64,000 nucleotides of DNA from Caulobacterales bacterium. GTDB lineage: Bacteria; Pseudomonadota; Alphaproteobacteria; Caulobacterales; Aquidulcibacteraceae. Made by a program: the position numbers and the translations under genes. Positions 8,417 through 16,013 of this stretch are shown one piece after another. Location: NCBI GenBank assembly GCA_017303355.1, contig JAFLCU010000005.1, positions 1 to 64,000 on the forward strand, given 5' to 3'. The notes beneath the pieces are model-generated. The model was not told the origin of the DNA, made no database searches, and saw only the letters and a program-made list of their open reading frames with translations. The first letter of the stretch is position 1. Each line of letters begins with the position of its first letter.

Positions 8417-9085
8417 ATGAACGTCATCCCCTTCCGCCCCCGCGCCGCCCAGCCGGAGCCAGAGCCCCTCGCCTTTGCGATCGGCGCGCGCGTCGATCTG
8501 CGCATCGGCGCGCTCGCCTCGGGCGTGGTGCGCCCACGCGGTGAATTGCCGGACGCATTCTCTTTCTCGAACCTGACGCGCACGCTGCGTGGCGCACGGA
8601 TGGCGTGGCGTGAACGCGGTGCGCACGCGCCGCTGGCGCTCGCGGTCGCGCCCGACATTCAAAGCACGATCGAAGCGGAATTGTTGAGCGACGCCGCGAT
8701 TGAAGCGGGCTGCACGCGCCACACGCTGGGCTTCGAACTCGACGAGCGCGAGATTGTCGCCGCCGGTCCATTGCTCGCCGAAGAGCTTCGCGCGCGTGGC
8801 TGGAACGTTATTTTGCGCGGCGATCCTGAGTGCCCCCTGCCGTTCGGCGCCCGCGCTCGCGCGCTCTACAACGAGATCGTCGTGGACGCGCCGACGACGC
8901 CGGATCCATTCCTCGCACTGGAAAATGGCGATCGCACCCCGCTTGGCCGGCGTCTCCTCGCGGCGCACGGCGCGGGTTTGATCATCACAGCTGAAAGCGT
9001 GCGCAGCGCCTCGCAAGCGCGCATGCTGGCGATTGCCGGATTTGATCGTGGCGGCGGCCCGCTCGCGGAAGCCGGCCTACGCTAG
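8417..9085 (+). CDS. Degenerate EAL-like domain protein
   Basis: Translation probably begins at the ATG at 8417 (MNVIPFRPRAAQ); an earlier in-frame ATG at 8390 adds nine unlikely residues. The 222-residue product resembles a worn EAL (cyclic-di-GMP phosphodiesterase) TIM barrel: HTLGFELDEREIV stands where LELTES normally lies, and the C-terminal GAGLIITAESVRSASQ followed by IAGFDRGGGPLAE matches the usual VVAEGVET-x-Q and QG-x-x-x-SKP region. The acidic catalytic set is not convincingly kept, so I infer a regulatory or binding role rather than an active enzyme. The stop codon overlaps the convergent DUF2336 gene by four bases. Confidence 0.55.
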   Translation: MNVIPFRPRAAQPEPEPLAFAIGARVDLRIGALASGVVRPRGELPDAFSFSNLTRTLRGARMAWRERGAHAPLALAVAPDIQSTIEAELLSDAAIEAGCTRHTLGFELDEREIVAAGPLLAEELRARGWNVILRGDPECPLPFGARARALYNEIVVDAPTTPDPFLALENGDRTPLGRRLLAAHGAGLIITAESVRSASQARMLAIAGFDRGGGPLAEAGLR

Positions 9086-10224
9086 ATCGCGGCGGCGCGC
9101 TCGGTCTGCAGACCTGAAGCGTCGAGCTTCTCGAGCAAATAATCGAGATCGTCCTTCGGCACCGACTGGAAGAGCGTCAGCGTGCGCTCAAGCATGCGCT
9201 TGCGGAAGGTGATGCGATCGCGCACGCCGCCCTCGCGCTCGATGCTGTGATAGACATCGATAGCGGCGCGGATCGACGACGCCAGGCGCGGCGGCAAGCC
9301 CGCGCGTTCGCACGCGGTCTTGAGCCCAAGCGGGCCACTATCATGGATCATGAGCCACATGCGCTGATGCGACATGCCGGCAAGCTCGGCCATCGCGTGC
9401 TCAACAAAGTCGAGATGCCCCAGGCACAAGCCGCGCATGAGGATCGAGGGTGTCAGCCTGCCATTGAGATTCAGCTGCTGCACGAAGCGCGGCAGATCGC
9501 TTTGACGGCCCGCCTGCTCCACAATGTCGATCGTCGCGCGCTCGCGTGAGGCCATGGCGAGATCGATGGCGATCTGCGGCGGCAGCTCGTGATTGTTGAC
9601 GAGATGATCGAACAATTCGCCCGTCACCAATGTCACTAGCTTTTCGGTGACGTTCACGGGCAGCGCATTGCGGTGCACCATCGCCTGCATCACGTTGGAA
9701 ACGCCAGCGAAGCGATAGATCGCGTTCTCAAGGCCTTCGTCATCGAACTTGGCGTTGTCATTAGCCAGCGCGCGTTCGACGGCTTCCGAAACCGCGAATT
9801 CCGAGATCGCGCCCGTCACCTTTACCGAAAGCGTCTCACGGCTCGCCACCGCGACCTGCTTCGACGGCGGGCATGAGCGCACAATCTCAATGAGATCGCT
9901 ATCGGTCAGCACTGGCGAGTTGAGGATTACCGGCAGCGAGATCGTCTCAACGTCACGCGCCAGACGCGTCGCGATCTCGCGCGGCAGCTTCGGCGAATTC
10001 TTCAACGCAACCGCAAGCGCGCGACGCACCAGCACGGCCGCGTCCTGCGCCATGATGGCGACGATCCCTTCCGCGTGCGCGCGTTCCTCAGGGGAAAGCT
10101 CCGCCTCATCGATGCAGCGGCAGATCTTGTGCGCGGCGTGCGCCCGCTCCTCGATCGTCGGACCCTTGATCAAGGTGCGGATATCGCTCTCGGTGAGCGT
10201 GGCGCGCATGGTGACGACAGTCAT
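9082..10224 (-). CDS. DUF2336 family protein
   Basis: This is a helical, repeat-like protein of the DUF2336 type, common in Caulobacterales and other alphaproteobacteria and often close to signalling genes. It has helical pairs such as RALAVALKNSPKLPREIATRLARD and SLPVILNSPVLTDSDLIEIV, with no TM segment or catalytic motif. I chose the ATG at 10224 (MTVVTMRATLTESD); an upstream in-frame ATG at 10284 adds an unlikely extension and ATG 10209 is also possible. Function is unknown; neighbouring Hpt and EAL-like genes suggest a signalling context, but the gene is convergent with them. Confidence 0.8.
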   Translation of the reverse strand: MTVVTMRATLTESDIRTLIKGPTIEERAHAAHKICRCIDEAELSPEERAHAEGIVAIMAQDAAVLVRRALAVALKNSPKLPREIATRLARDVETISLPVILNSPVLTDSDLIEIVRSCPPSKQVAVASRETLSVKVTGAISEFAVSEAVERALANDNAKFDDEGLENAIYRFAGVSNVMQAMVHRNALPVNVTEKLVTLVTGELFDHLVNNHELPPQIAIDLAMASRERATIDIVEQAGRQSDLPRFVQQLNLNGRLTPSILMRGLCLGHLDFVEHAMAELAGMSHQRMWLMIHDSGPLGLKTACERAGLPPRLASSIRAAIDVYHSIEREGGVRDRITFRKRMLERTLTLFQSVPKDDLDYLLEKLDASGLQTERAAAI

Positions 10225-10346
10225 CGACGGCTCGTTTGGCTCAAAAATCACAAAGGCCCACCGACTCTCGGCGCGCCTCACCAAACCACACTTGACGCCA
10301 TCCCTTAACGAAAGCTTGCTTGCGCCATAACAGAGGGAACACCGGT

Positions 10347-11540
10347 ATGCTCAACGGCCTGCGCATCGTCGAATACGCCACCTATGTCGCCGCCCCCGGC
10401 GCCGGGGGCGTGATGGCCGATTGGGGCGCGGACGTTATCAAGGTAGAGCCGCCCGGCGGCGATCCGATCCGATTGTTTTTCTCCTCGCTTGGCGTTCAGG
10501 AGGAAGCGAACCCGGTCTTCGATATGGACAATCGCGGCAAGCGCGGGATCATTTTGGACACGGCACAACAAGCCGGGCGCGACGCGCTATTGCGTTTGAT
10601 CGATCAGGCCGATGTGTTCTTGACCAATGTACGGCCGGGCGGATTGAAGCGCGCGGGGCTGGATCATGAAACGGTGCTCAAGCGCCGCCCTTCGCTGATT
10701 TACGCGACGCTGACCGGCTACGGCCTGGAAGGCCCCGACGCCGATCGCCCAGGCATGGATCAAGCGGCGTTCTGGGCGCGCTCCGGTCTTGCGGCGATGT
10801 TTCGCCCCAAGGGCGGCGACCCTGTGCAATTGCGCACCGCGTTTGGCGACCATGTGGCCTCGCTTGCGATCGTCAGCGCGGTGATGGCCGCGCTCTATGA
10901 ACGCACGCACACCGGCAAAGGACGGCTCGTCGACGCTTCGCTGCTGCGCGTGGCGCATTATGTGGCGTCAAGCGATCTGGCGATCCAACATACGCGCGGC
11001 CGCATCGCCTCCAATCGCGCCCGCAAGGACGTGCCCAATCCCCTTATAAACAGCTTCAAAACCGGAGATGGCCGCTGGCTGAGCCTGCTTGCGCGCCAAG
11101 GCGAAAAGGATTGGCCCAAGCTTGCGCGCGCACTTGGGTTGGAAGCGCTGATCCATGAGCCGCGCTTCGCCAACAACCGCGTGCGCCGCGAGAACGGCGC
11201 CGAACTTGTAGCGATCCTGGATGAAAAGTTCGCGGCCAAGACGATGGCTGACATCGCCACAGCGCTCGACGCCGAGGAATTGGTCTGGGCGCCAATGCTA
11301 TCCGCGACTGAAGCGATCAACGATCCGCAGGCGATCGCGGCGGGCTGCGTGGTGCAAACGCCAACGCATGATGGCGGCGTGATGAACGCGCCGGGCGGTC
11401 CGGTGCGCTTTCCCGGCGCCGACGATGGCCCCAAAGGCCCCTCGCCTCGCCCTGGCGAACACACGCGGATCGTACTCGCCGAGTTCGGCTATAGCGACGC
11501 TGAAATCGATGCGCTCTATGCGAGCGGCGCGGCCGCGTAA
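10347..11540 (+). CDS. CaiB/BaiF-family CoA-transferase (family III)
   Basis: This 397-residue enzyme belongs to the class III CoA-transferases (CaiB, formyl-CoA transferase, alpha-methylacyl-CoA racemase). It begins LNGLRIVEYATYVAAPGAGG, the usual N-terminal motif, and has a CoA-binding region ending VIKVEPPGGDP. The catalytic Asp is Asp138 in DRPGMDQAAFWARSG. A GAGGGA Shine-Dalgarno precedes the ATG at 10347. It stands alone between a divergent DUF2336 gene and a convergent transglycosylase gene. The acyl substrate cannot be read from sequence. Confidence 0.93.
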   Translation: MLNGLRIVEYATYVAAPGAGGVMADWGADVIKVEPPGGDPIRLFFSSLGVQEEANPVFDMDNRGKRGIILDTAQQAGRDALLRLIDQADVFLTNVRPGGLKRAGLDHETVLKRRPSLIYATLTGYGLEGPDADRPGMDQAAFWARSGLAAMFRPKGGDPVQLRTAFGDHVASLAIVSAVMAALYERTHTGKGRLVDASLLRVAHYVASSDLAIQHTRGRIASNRARKDVPNPLINSFKTGDGRWLSLLARQGEKDWPKLARALGLEALIHEPRFANNRVRRENGAELVAILDEKFAAKTMADIATALDAEELVWAPMLSATEAINDPQAIAAGCVVQTPTHDGGVMNAPGGPVRFPGADDGPKGPSPRPGEHTRIVLAEFGYSDAEIDALYASGAAA

Positions 11541-11552
11541 GCGCGCGAAATG

Positions 11553-12320
11553 CTACAAGCCGGAATTGCGCTGATACGTCGCCAACGCCTGCAACGGGTC
11601 GCGGCGCTCTTCTTCCTCGCCGCCGCGCAGGAGCGGCAACAGCGCCATGTGAAAGAGCGCCTGCGCCAATGCCGGCGACATCGCTTCGCCCTCGCCGCCA
11701 TATTCCACGCGCGCATGCGCGCCTTCACCGATCGTCGCGCTCGCATCGAGTGAAAGCCGATCGAGTAGGCCTTGCGCCGAACGCGCTTCGCCATTGGCGT
11801 AGAACAAGCCGCGATTGGCGGCGGCTTCGCGCGGGAACACCGCGGCAGCACTTGGCGCGCCCTGCTGCGCGGCTTCAATCAAGCGGATGGCCCCACCTGG
11901 GCCCATGACGTGCGCGGCGTAGAGTTCGCCCGCGCTCGGCGCGCGGCCGAGGCGCGCGTGCAAAGCTTGCGCGTTTTCGCGCGCGAGTTCGCCGGCCATG
12001 CGCGCGGAGAGTTCGGGATCATTGCGGAGCGCCAGGATTTCGCGCCGGGTCGCCGCGTCCGCGCCCCGGCTCAACGCCGCCGCTTCGGCGCCCAAACCAT
12101 GATCGGCGCCGTGGCGGCGCACGATGTCGAGCCAAGTGCTGTCGATGAATTGAAAAAGCCCGGTCGCGCTCGAGGTGCCCGCGCGCGCATGCGGATTGAG
12201 CGCGCTTTCGCGGCGCGCGGTTTCCACCAGCAGCGAGAAATTCACACCGGTCGCGTCAGCGCCACGGCGAATAGCGGCGCGAACAGCATCCGGCGCGACG
12301 GGCGCAATCGGATCGCTCAT
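11553..12320 (-). CDS. SLT-type lytic transglycosylase-like protein
   Basis: This 255-residue protein carries the lysozyme-like SLT fold that cleaves peptidoglycan between MurNAc and GlcNAc. The catalytic Glu is Glu38 in ETARRESALNP, followed by SSATGLFQFIDSTWL, the classic second motif. There is no signal peptide or TM at the N-terminus (MSDPIAPVAPDAVR), which is unusual for a cell-wall enzyme; members of this group are often flagellar or exported by other routes. The C-terminal 90 residues have no recognised domain. It ends 12 bases from the convergent CoA-transferase gene. Confidence 0.85.
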   Translation of the reverse strand: MSDPIAPVAPDAVRAAIRRGADATGVNFSLLVETARRESALNPHARAGTSSATGLFQFIDSTWLDIVRRHGADHGLGAEAAALSRGADAATRREILALRNDPELSARMAGELARENAQALHARLGRAPSAGELYAAHVMGPGGAIRLIEAAQQGAPSAAAVFPREAAANRGLFYANGEARSAQGLLDRLSLDASATIGEGAHARVEYGGEGEAMSPALAQALFHMALLPLLRGGEEEERRDPLQALATYQRNSGL

Positions 12321-12347
12321 AAATCCGGCGTCCGACGATTTGGTAAA

Positions 12348-13058
12348 TCACGCGTTAACTAGGTTGCGGCGGCGCACCCAACCCATTCGATACGGGAAAA
12401 GAACAAAGCCAGCGATGATGGTGATCAGCGCCGTGAACGAGGCGGCGATCAGCAAGCCGGTGTTGAAATTCTCGTGGTCTCGCCAATCCATGATGTGCAG
12501 CGCCCATAGCGCATCATAGACGCGCCAAAGGTCCGAACGGCGCGCGGCGACGCGGCCGGTGTCGGCGGCGACGTAAACGGCAAGCCCCTCCGCGTCATCG
12601 AACGCGATACGCCAGGCCGGCAGCGGGCCGCGATATTCCGTGCTCTCTTCAGTTATGAGCCGCGTTTCGCGCACGCGCGGCGCGTCAGCGACATAAGTCT
12701 GCGCGATCAGGGTCGCGGCCTCGACGCTGAGCGGCGACGCGACGCGCCAATCATTGAGATCGATCAGGATCGGCCGCCGCTCGGCGAATTCCGCCAAAGC
12801 GACTGGATGACCCGTAACATCTTGCTCGTAGGTGACGCGTGTCGGCGCTTCTGGAAGAAGCGACGCGACCTCCGCTGGCGAACGCGCTGTCGACGCCAAG
12901 GGCGACGCGTGCTGATGCGCGATGCGGTGTTCACTGCGCACCTGCTCAATTGGGTAGATAGCGAAGAAGAGCCCCGACCCCACCCAGAACAACATCTGCA
13001 CGCCGACGATAAGCGCGAGCCATTTATGTAGCCATGACGCGGCGGCGGCGAGTTTCAT
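12348..13058 (-). CDS. PepSY-associated membrane protein
   Basis: This 236-residue protein has an N-terminal TM helix (LHKWLALIVGVQMLFWVGSGLFF), two periplasmic PepSY-like halves (about residues 50-105 and 110-165) and a C-terminal TM helix (LLIAASFTALITIIAGFVLF). PepSY-TM proteins occur with iron uptake and membrane reductase systems. The HxxW/HENFNTG motif near residue 195 is typical. The ATG at 13058 overlaps the stop of the acyl-CoA dehydrogenase gene as TGATG, so it is translated by coupling as the third gene of this operon. Confidence 0.82.
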   Translation of the reverse strand: MKLAAAASWLHKWLALIVGVQMLFWVGSGLFFAIYPIEQVRSEHRIAHQHASPLASTARSPAEVASLLPEAPTRVTYEQDVTGHPVALAEFAERRPILIDLNDWRVASPLSVEAATLIAQTYVADAPRVRETRLITEESTEYRGPLPAWRIAFDDAEGLAVYVAADTGRVAARRSDLWRVYDALWALHIMDWRDHENFNTGLLIAASFTALITIIAGFVLFPYRMGWVRRRNLVNA

Positions 13059-14230
13059 CAATAGCTCTTCGGCAGGCCCAGCACGCGCTCGGCGATGAAA
13101 TTCAAAATCATCTCACGGCTGACGGGCGCGATGCGCGCGATCATGGCTTCGCGGAAATAGCGCTCGACGAAGTATTCTTTCGCGTAGCCCATGCCGCCAT
13201 GCGCGAGCACCGACGCTTCGCACGCATGGAAGCCAGCTTCGGCGCCCAGATACTTCGCGGCGTTCGCCTCCGCGCCACAATCCTTGCCGGCGTCGTAGAG
13301 TGCGGCGGCTTTGAACGCGAGCAAGTTCGCGGCTTCAAGCTCGGCCCAAGATTTCGCCAGCGGATGCTGAATGCCCTGGTTCTGGCCGATCGGGCGACCG
13401 AACACGACGCGTTCCTTCGCGTATTGCGCCGCGCGCTTCAAAGCCGCGCGGCCAAGGCCAATGGCTTCAGCGGCGAACAGCACGCGCTCCGGGTTCAGGC
13501 CTGTGAGCAAGATTTTGAAGCCCGCGCCCTCTTCACCGATCAACTCGGCGTTCGAGACCTCAAGGTCCTCGATGAAGAGCGTGTTACACTCCACCGCCTT
13601 GCGGCCCATTTTCGGGATCGGTTGCGCTTCGATCTTGGCGCGATCGAAATCGGCGTAGAACAGCGACAAGCCTTCCGTCGGCCGCTTCACTTGATCCTTC
13701 GGCGTGGTGCGCGCGATCAGCATGATTTTGTTCGCACGTTGCGCGTTCGTTGTCCAAATCTTGCGGCCGCGAATGCGGTAGCCGGTATTGGTGCGTTCGG
13801 CGCGCGTTTCCAGGCTCGACGTATCGAGGCCGGAGTTTGGCTCCGTGACGGCGAAGCAGGCTTTGTCCGTGCCGTCCATCGCCGGCGGCAGGAAGCGCGC
13901 TTGCTGCTCCTCGGCGCCGAATTTCACGATCGGCATCAGGCCGAAGATATTGAGATGGATCGCGCTCGCGCCGGAGAAGCCGGCGCCCGATTGCGCCACC
14001 GTCTGCATCATCAGTGCGGCCTCAGTAAGGCCAAGCCCCGCGCCGCCGAAGCGCTCGGGCATCGCCACGCCAAGCCAACCGCCCGCGGCGATGTCGGCGA
14101 CGAACTCTTCCGGAAATTTTCCGGTCTCGTCCGTCTTCAGCCAATAATGATCATCGTATTTGGCGCAGATCTTCTGGATCGCTTCCTGGATCGCGGCCTG
14201 CGCTTCGGTAGGTTCAATGCCAATGGTCAT
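13058..14230 (-). CDS. Acyl-CoA dehydrogenase
   Basis: This 390-residue flavoprotein oxidises acyl-CoA to enoyl-CoA and passes electrons to ETF. Starting at the ATG at 14230 (MTIGIEPTEAQ) gives the family's normal length; the longer open frame upstream belongs to the previous gene. Family signatures are CFAVTEPNSGLDTS and KIWTTNAQRANK in the central beta-domain, and the C-terminal helical part with VFGRPIGQNQGIQHPLAKSW and HGGMGYAKEYFVERYFREAM. The start overlaps the upstream oxidase gene stop as ATGA and the stop overlaps the PepSY gene start. A specific substrate is not predictable. Confidence 0.93.
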   Translation of the reverse strand: MTIGIEPTEAQAAIQEAIQKICAKYDDHYWLKTDETGKFPEEFVADIAAGGWLGVAMPERFGGAGLGLTEAALMMQTVAQSGAGFSGASAIHLNIFGLMPIVKFGAEEQQARFLPPAMDGTDKACFAVTEPNSGLDTSSLETRAERTNTGYRIRGRKIWTTNAQRANKIMLIARTTPKDQVKRPTEGLSLFYADFDRAKIEAQPIPKMGRKAVECNTLFIEDLEVSNAELIGEEGAGFKILLTGLNPERVLFAAEAIGLGRAALKRAAQYAKERVVFGRPIGQNQGIQHPLAKSWAELEAANLLAFKAAALYDAGKDCGAEANAAKYLGAEAGFHACEASVLAHGGMGYAKEYFVERYFREAMIARIAPVSREMILNFIAERVLGLPKSY

Positions 14231-15294
14231 GCAACGCCTAATCTCTCGGGCGAAAGGGCCGCCCATTCCGGCTTCAATTCGTGGCCGAACACATACGCCG
14301 TAATGATCTCCGCCGTCACGGGGGCAAGCAGCCAGCCGTTCCGCGAATGCCCGGCCGCGATCAGCATATCGCCCGACCAGCCGACTATGGGCCAGCCATC
14401 GGGAGTCATGGGGCGCACGCCGGCCCAAGCGCGGCCGCTCGGCTTGATCTCGCCGGGCAAGTGCGCTTGCGCCGCGGCAAGCAGATCATCGACACGGCGC
14501 GGATCGACTTTGCGATCAAAGCGATCGAACTCCATCGTGGAGCCGAGCACGACATCCTCGCGGCGCCGCGCGAGATAAAAACCATGGCCGTGAAAATTAG
14601 GCCCGAGCGCCGCCGCGGTTTCGACCGCGACCACATGGCCCTTCGCGGGGCGGATGTGCTTCAGCGCCGGCGCCGCGTTCTGCAAACGCTGCGTGGCCCA
14701 CACGCCCGGCGCCAGCAGCACGACGTCGGCCTCATAGACGCGATCGTCGTGCGTGAGCACGGCGTTCGCGGTGACGTTGGCGACGTCGCGATGATATTCG
14801 ATGACGACGCCCATCGCGCGCGCTTGCATGGCAAGGCCGGTCAGCACGCGCAGCGGATCGGCCGTGCCTTCGTCAGCGGCCCACACCGCGTTCTCGAGCC
14901 TCGTCTCAACGCCGAGGCGCTTGCGCGCTTGGCTCGCGTTCAACGGAATTGCTTCGCGGCCGAGGCGGCGGGCATTGGCGAGGAAAGCGTCGGCTTCGTC
15001 GCTGGTGCGCGGCGTATAGATTCCGCCATCGAAGCGCACGCCATCGGCCCATTCGGCGCCGGTGCGCAGGAAGCGCCAGAGATCGATCGATTCAAGCGCG
15101 AGCGCTTCGTGCGGCGACGGCGTGGCGTCGAGTGCGGCCAACATGCCTGCGGCGGCCGCCGATGCGATCGGGCCATGCGGGCTTGGGTGCTCGGCTTCGG
15201 AGTCGAGGAGCGTCACCTGCGCGCCGACTTGGCGCAGGCGCACGGCGCAGAACAATCCAATCACGCCGCAGCCGACGATGACGACCTTTTTCAT
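14227..15294 (-). CDS. FAD-dependent amino acid oxidase (DAO/ThiO-like)
   Basis: This 355-residue protein begins with a dinucleotide-binding fold (KKVVIVGCGVIGLFCAVRLR) and ends with the DAO-family motif RPMTPDGWPIVGWSGDMLIAAGHSRNGW. It most resembles glycine oxidase ThiO and D-amino-acid oxidases/dehydrogenases. ThiO supplies dehydroglycine for thiazole synthesis, and thiS and thiG are present at 54-55.5 kb, so a thiamine role is possible but unproven; here the gene is fused by ATGA overlap to an acyl-CoA dehydrogenase gene. Two in-frame ATGs exist; the one at 15294 directly precedes the nucleotide-binding strand. Confidence 0.8.
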   Translation of the reverse strand: MKKVVIVGCGVIGLFCAVRLRQVGAQVTLLDSEAEHPSPHGPIASAAAAGMLAALDATPSPHEALALESIDLWRFLRTGAEWADGVRFDGGIYTPRTSDEADAFLANARRLGREAIPLNASQARKRLGVETRLENAVWAADEGTADPLRVLTGLAMQARAMGVVIEYHRDVANVTANAVLTHDDRVYEADVVLLAPGVWATQRLQNAAPALKHIRPAKGHVVAVETAAALGPNFHGHGFYLARRREDVVLGSTMEFDRFDRKVDPRRVDDLLAAAQAHLPGEIKPSGRAWAGVRPMTPDGWPIVGWSGDMLIAAGHSRNGWLLAPVTAEIITAYVFGHELKPEWAALSPERLGVA

Positions 15295-15358
15295 GACGCC
15301 GCCCATGTCCACCCTAAGCGCGCGGCGCGCAAGGCGGTGCGGCGCCCGGTCGCTGCGT

Positions 15359-15982
15359 TTAGCGCTTCTTGGCGCGCGGCTTGGGCGCGGCCGCGCCGCT
15401 GACGGCCACCACTGCGTCGATGCCGGCGCGCAAAAGCGCCTCGGGCGTCACGGAAAGACGCTTGGCGGCGGCTTCCAGGCGCGCCCATTGCCTGGCGTCG
15501 ATGCGCACGGTTTTGGCCGCGGGCGCCTTCCGGGCCGTCTTGACCTTACGCACGGCCGCGAGCGCCGCTTTCATGCGATCGACGTGCGCGCGATCCTTAT
15601 CCTTCTCCGCTTCGGAGAGTTGCATGTAGGGCTTGAACAGGTCTTTCGCGAGGCTCTTGTCGGCCTTGTTGCGCAAGATCCAACGTTTGTGGACGTAGTC
15701 CGAAGCAGCTTCGCGGTCGTTGGGGAATTTCTTGACGGCGTCGAACGCATCGCGCGCGGCGCGCTTGTTGTCGGCCTTGGCAGCGGGATCGAGCGTGCGC
15801 CATGGTTGATTAATATCAACCATGATCCCGCCACGCAGACGCATGCGCGGCAGTTTCTTCTCGGCCGGACTCGTCTTGTGAAAGTTGCGGCGCCACGCAT
15901 CGTGCGAGCGGCCGGAGAAATACTCCACCGCCGCCTCTTGCAGCGGATCAGGCTTCCCGGCTTTGGATTTCTTAGCGGCCAT
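15359..15982 (-). CDS. Tandem RyR-like domain protein with C-terminal RHH-like segment
   Basis: This is a 207-residue basic protein. Two repeats resemble the RyR domain (PF02026): repeat 1 has SHDAWRRNF (about 26-35) and NQPWRTLDPAAKADNKRAAR (about 58-78); repeat 2 has VHKRWILRN (about 97-106) and LFKPYMQLSEAEKDKDRAH (about 116-135). These match the family pattern H-x-x-W followed by LvPYeeL-x-x-eEK-x-x-R. After a Lys/Ala linker, TVRIDARQWARLEAAAKRL continues into VTPEALLRAGIDAVVA, which looks like a ribbon-helix-helix DNA-binding segment. RyR domains are proposed nucleotide sensors. It lies 31 bases after the patatin gene on the same strand. Domain calls are by eye only. Confidence 0.6.
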   Translation of the reverse strand: MAAKKSKAGKPDPLQEAAVEYFSGRSHDAWRRNFHKTSPAEKKLPRMRLRGGIMVDINQPWRTLDPAAKADNKRAARDAFDAVKKFPNDREAASDYVHKRWILRNKADKSLAKDLFKPYMQLSEAEKDKDRAHVDRMKAALAAVRKVKTARKAPAAKTVRIDARQWARLEAAAKRLSVTPEALLRAGIDAVVAVSGAAAPKPRAKKR

Positions 15983-16013
15983 CAACGGAGCCTAACAAAA
16001 ACTCGCTTGGATT

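Noticed and set aside
13034..14578. 514-codon forward open frame opposite the acyl-CoA dehydrogenase
   Set aside because: The reverse frame has clear family motifs and start/stop coupling; the forward product is a shadow.
14227..15294. Firm assignment as thiO
   Set aside because: The fold fits, but the gene is coupled to an acyl-CoA dehydrogenase and lies 39 kb from thiS/thiG, so a general amino-acid oxidase name is safer.
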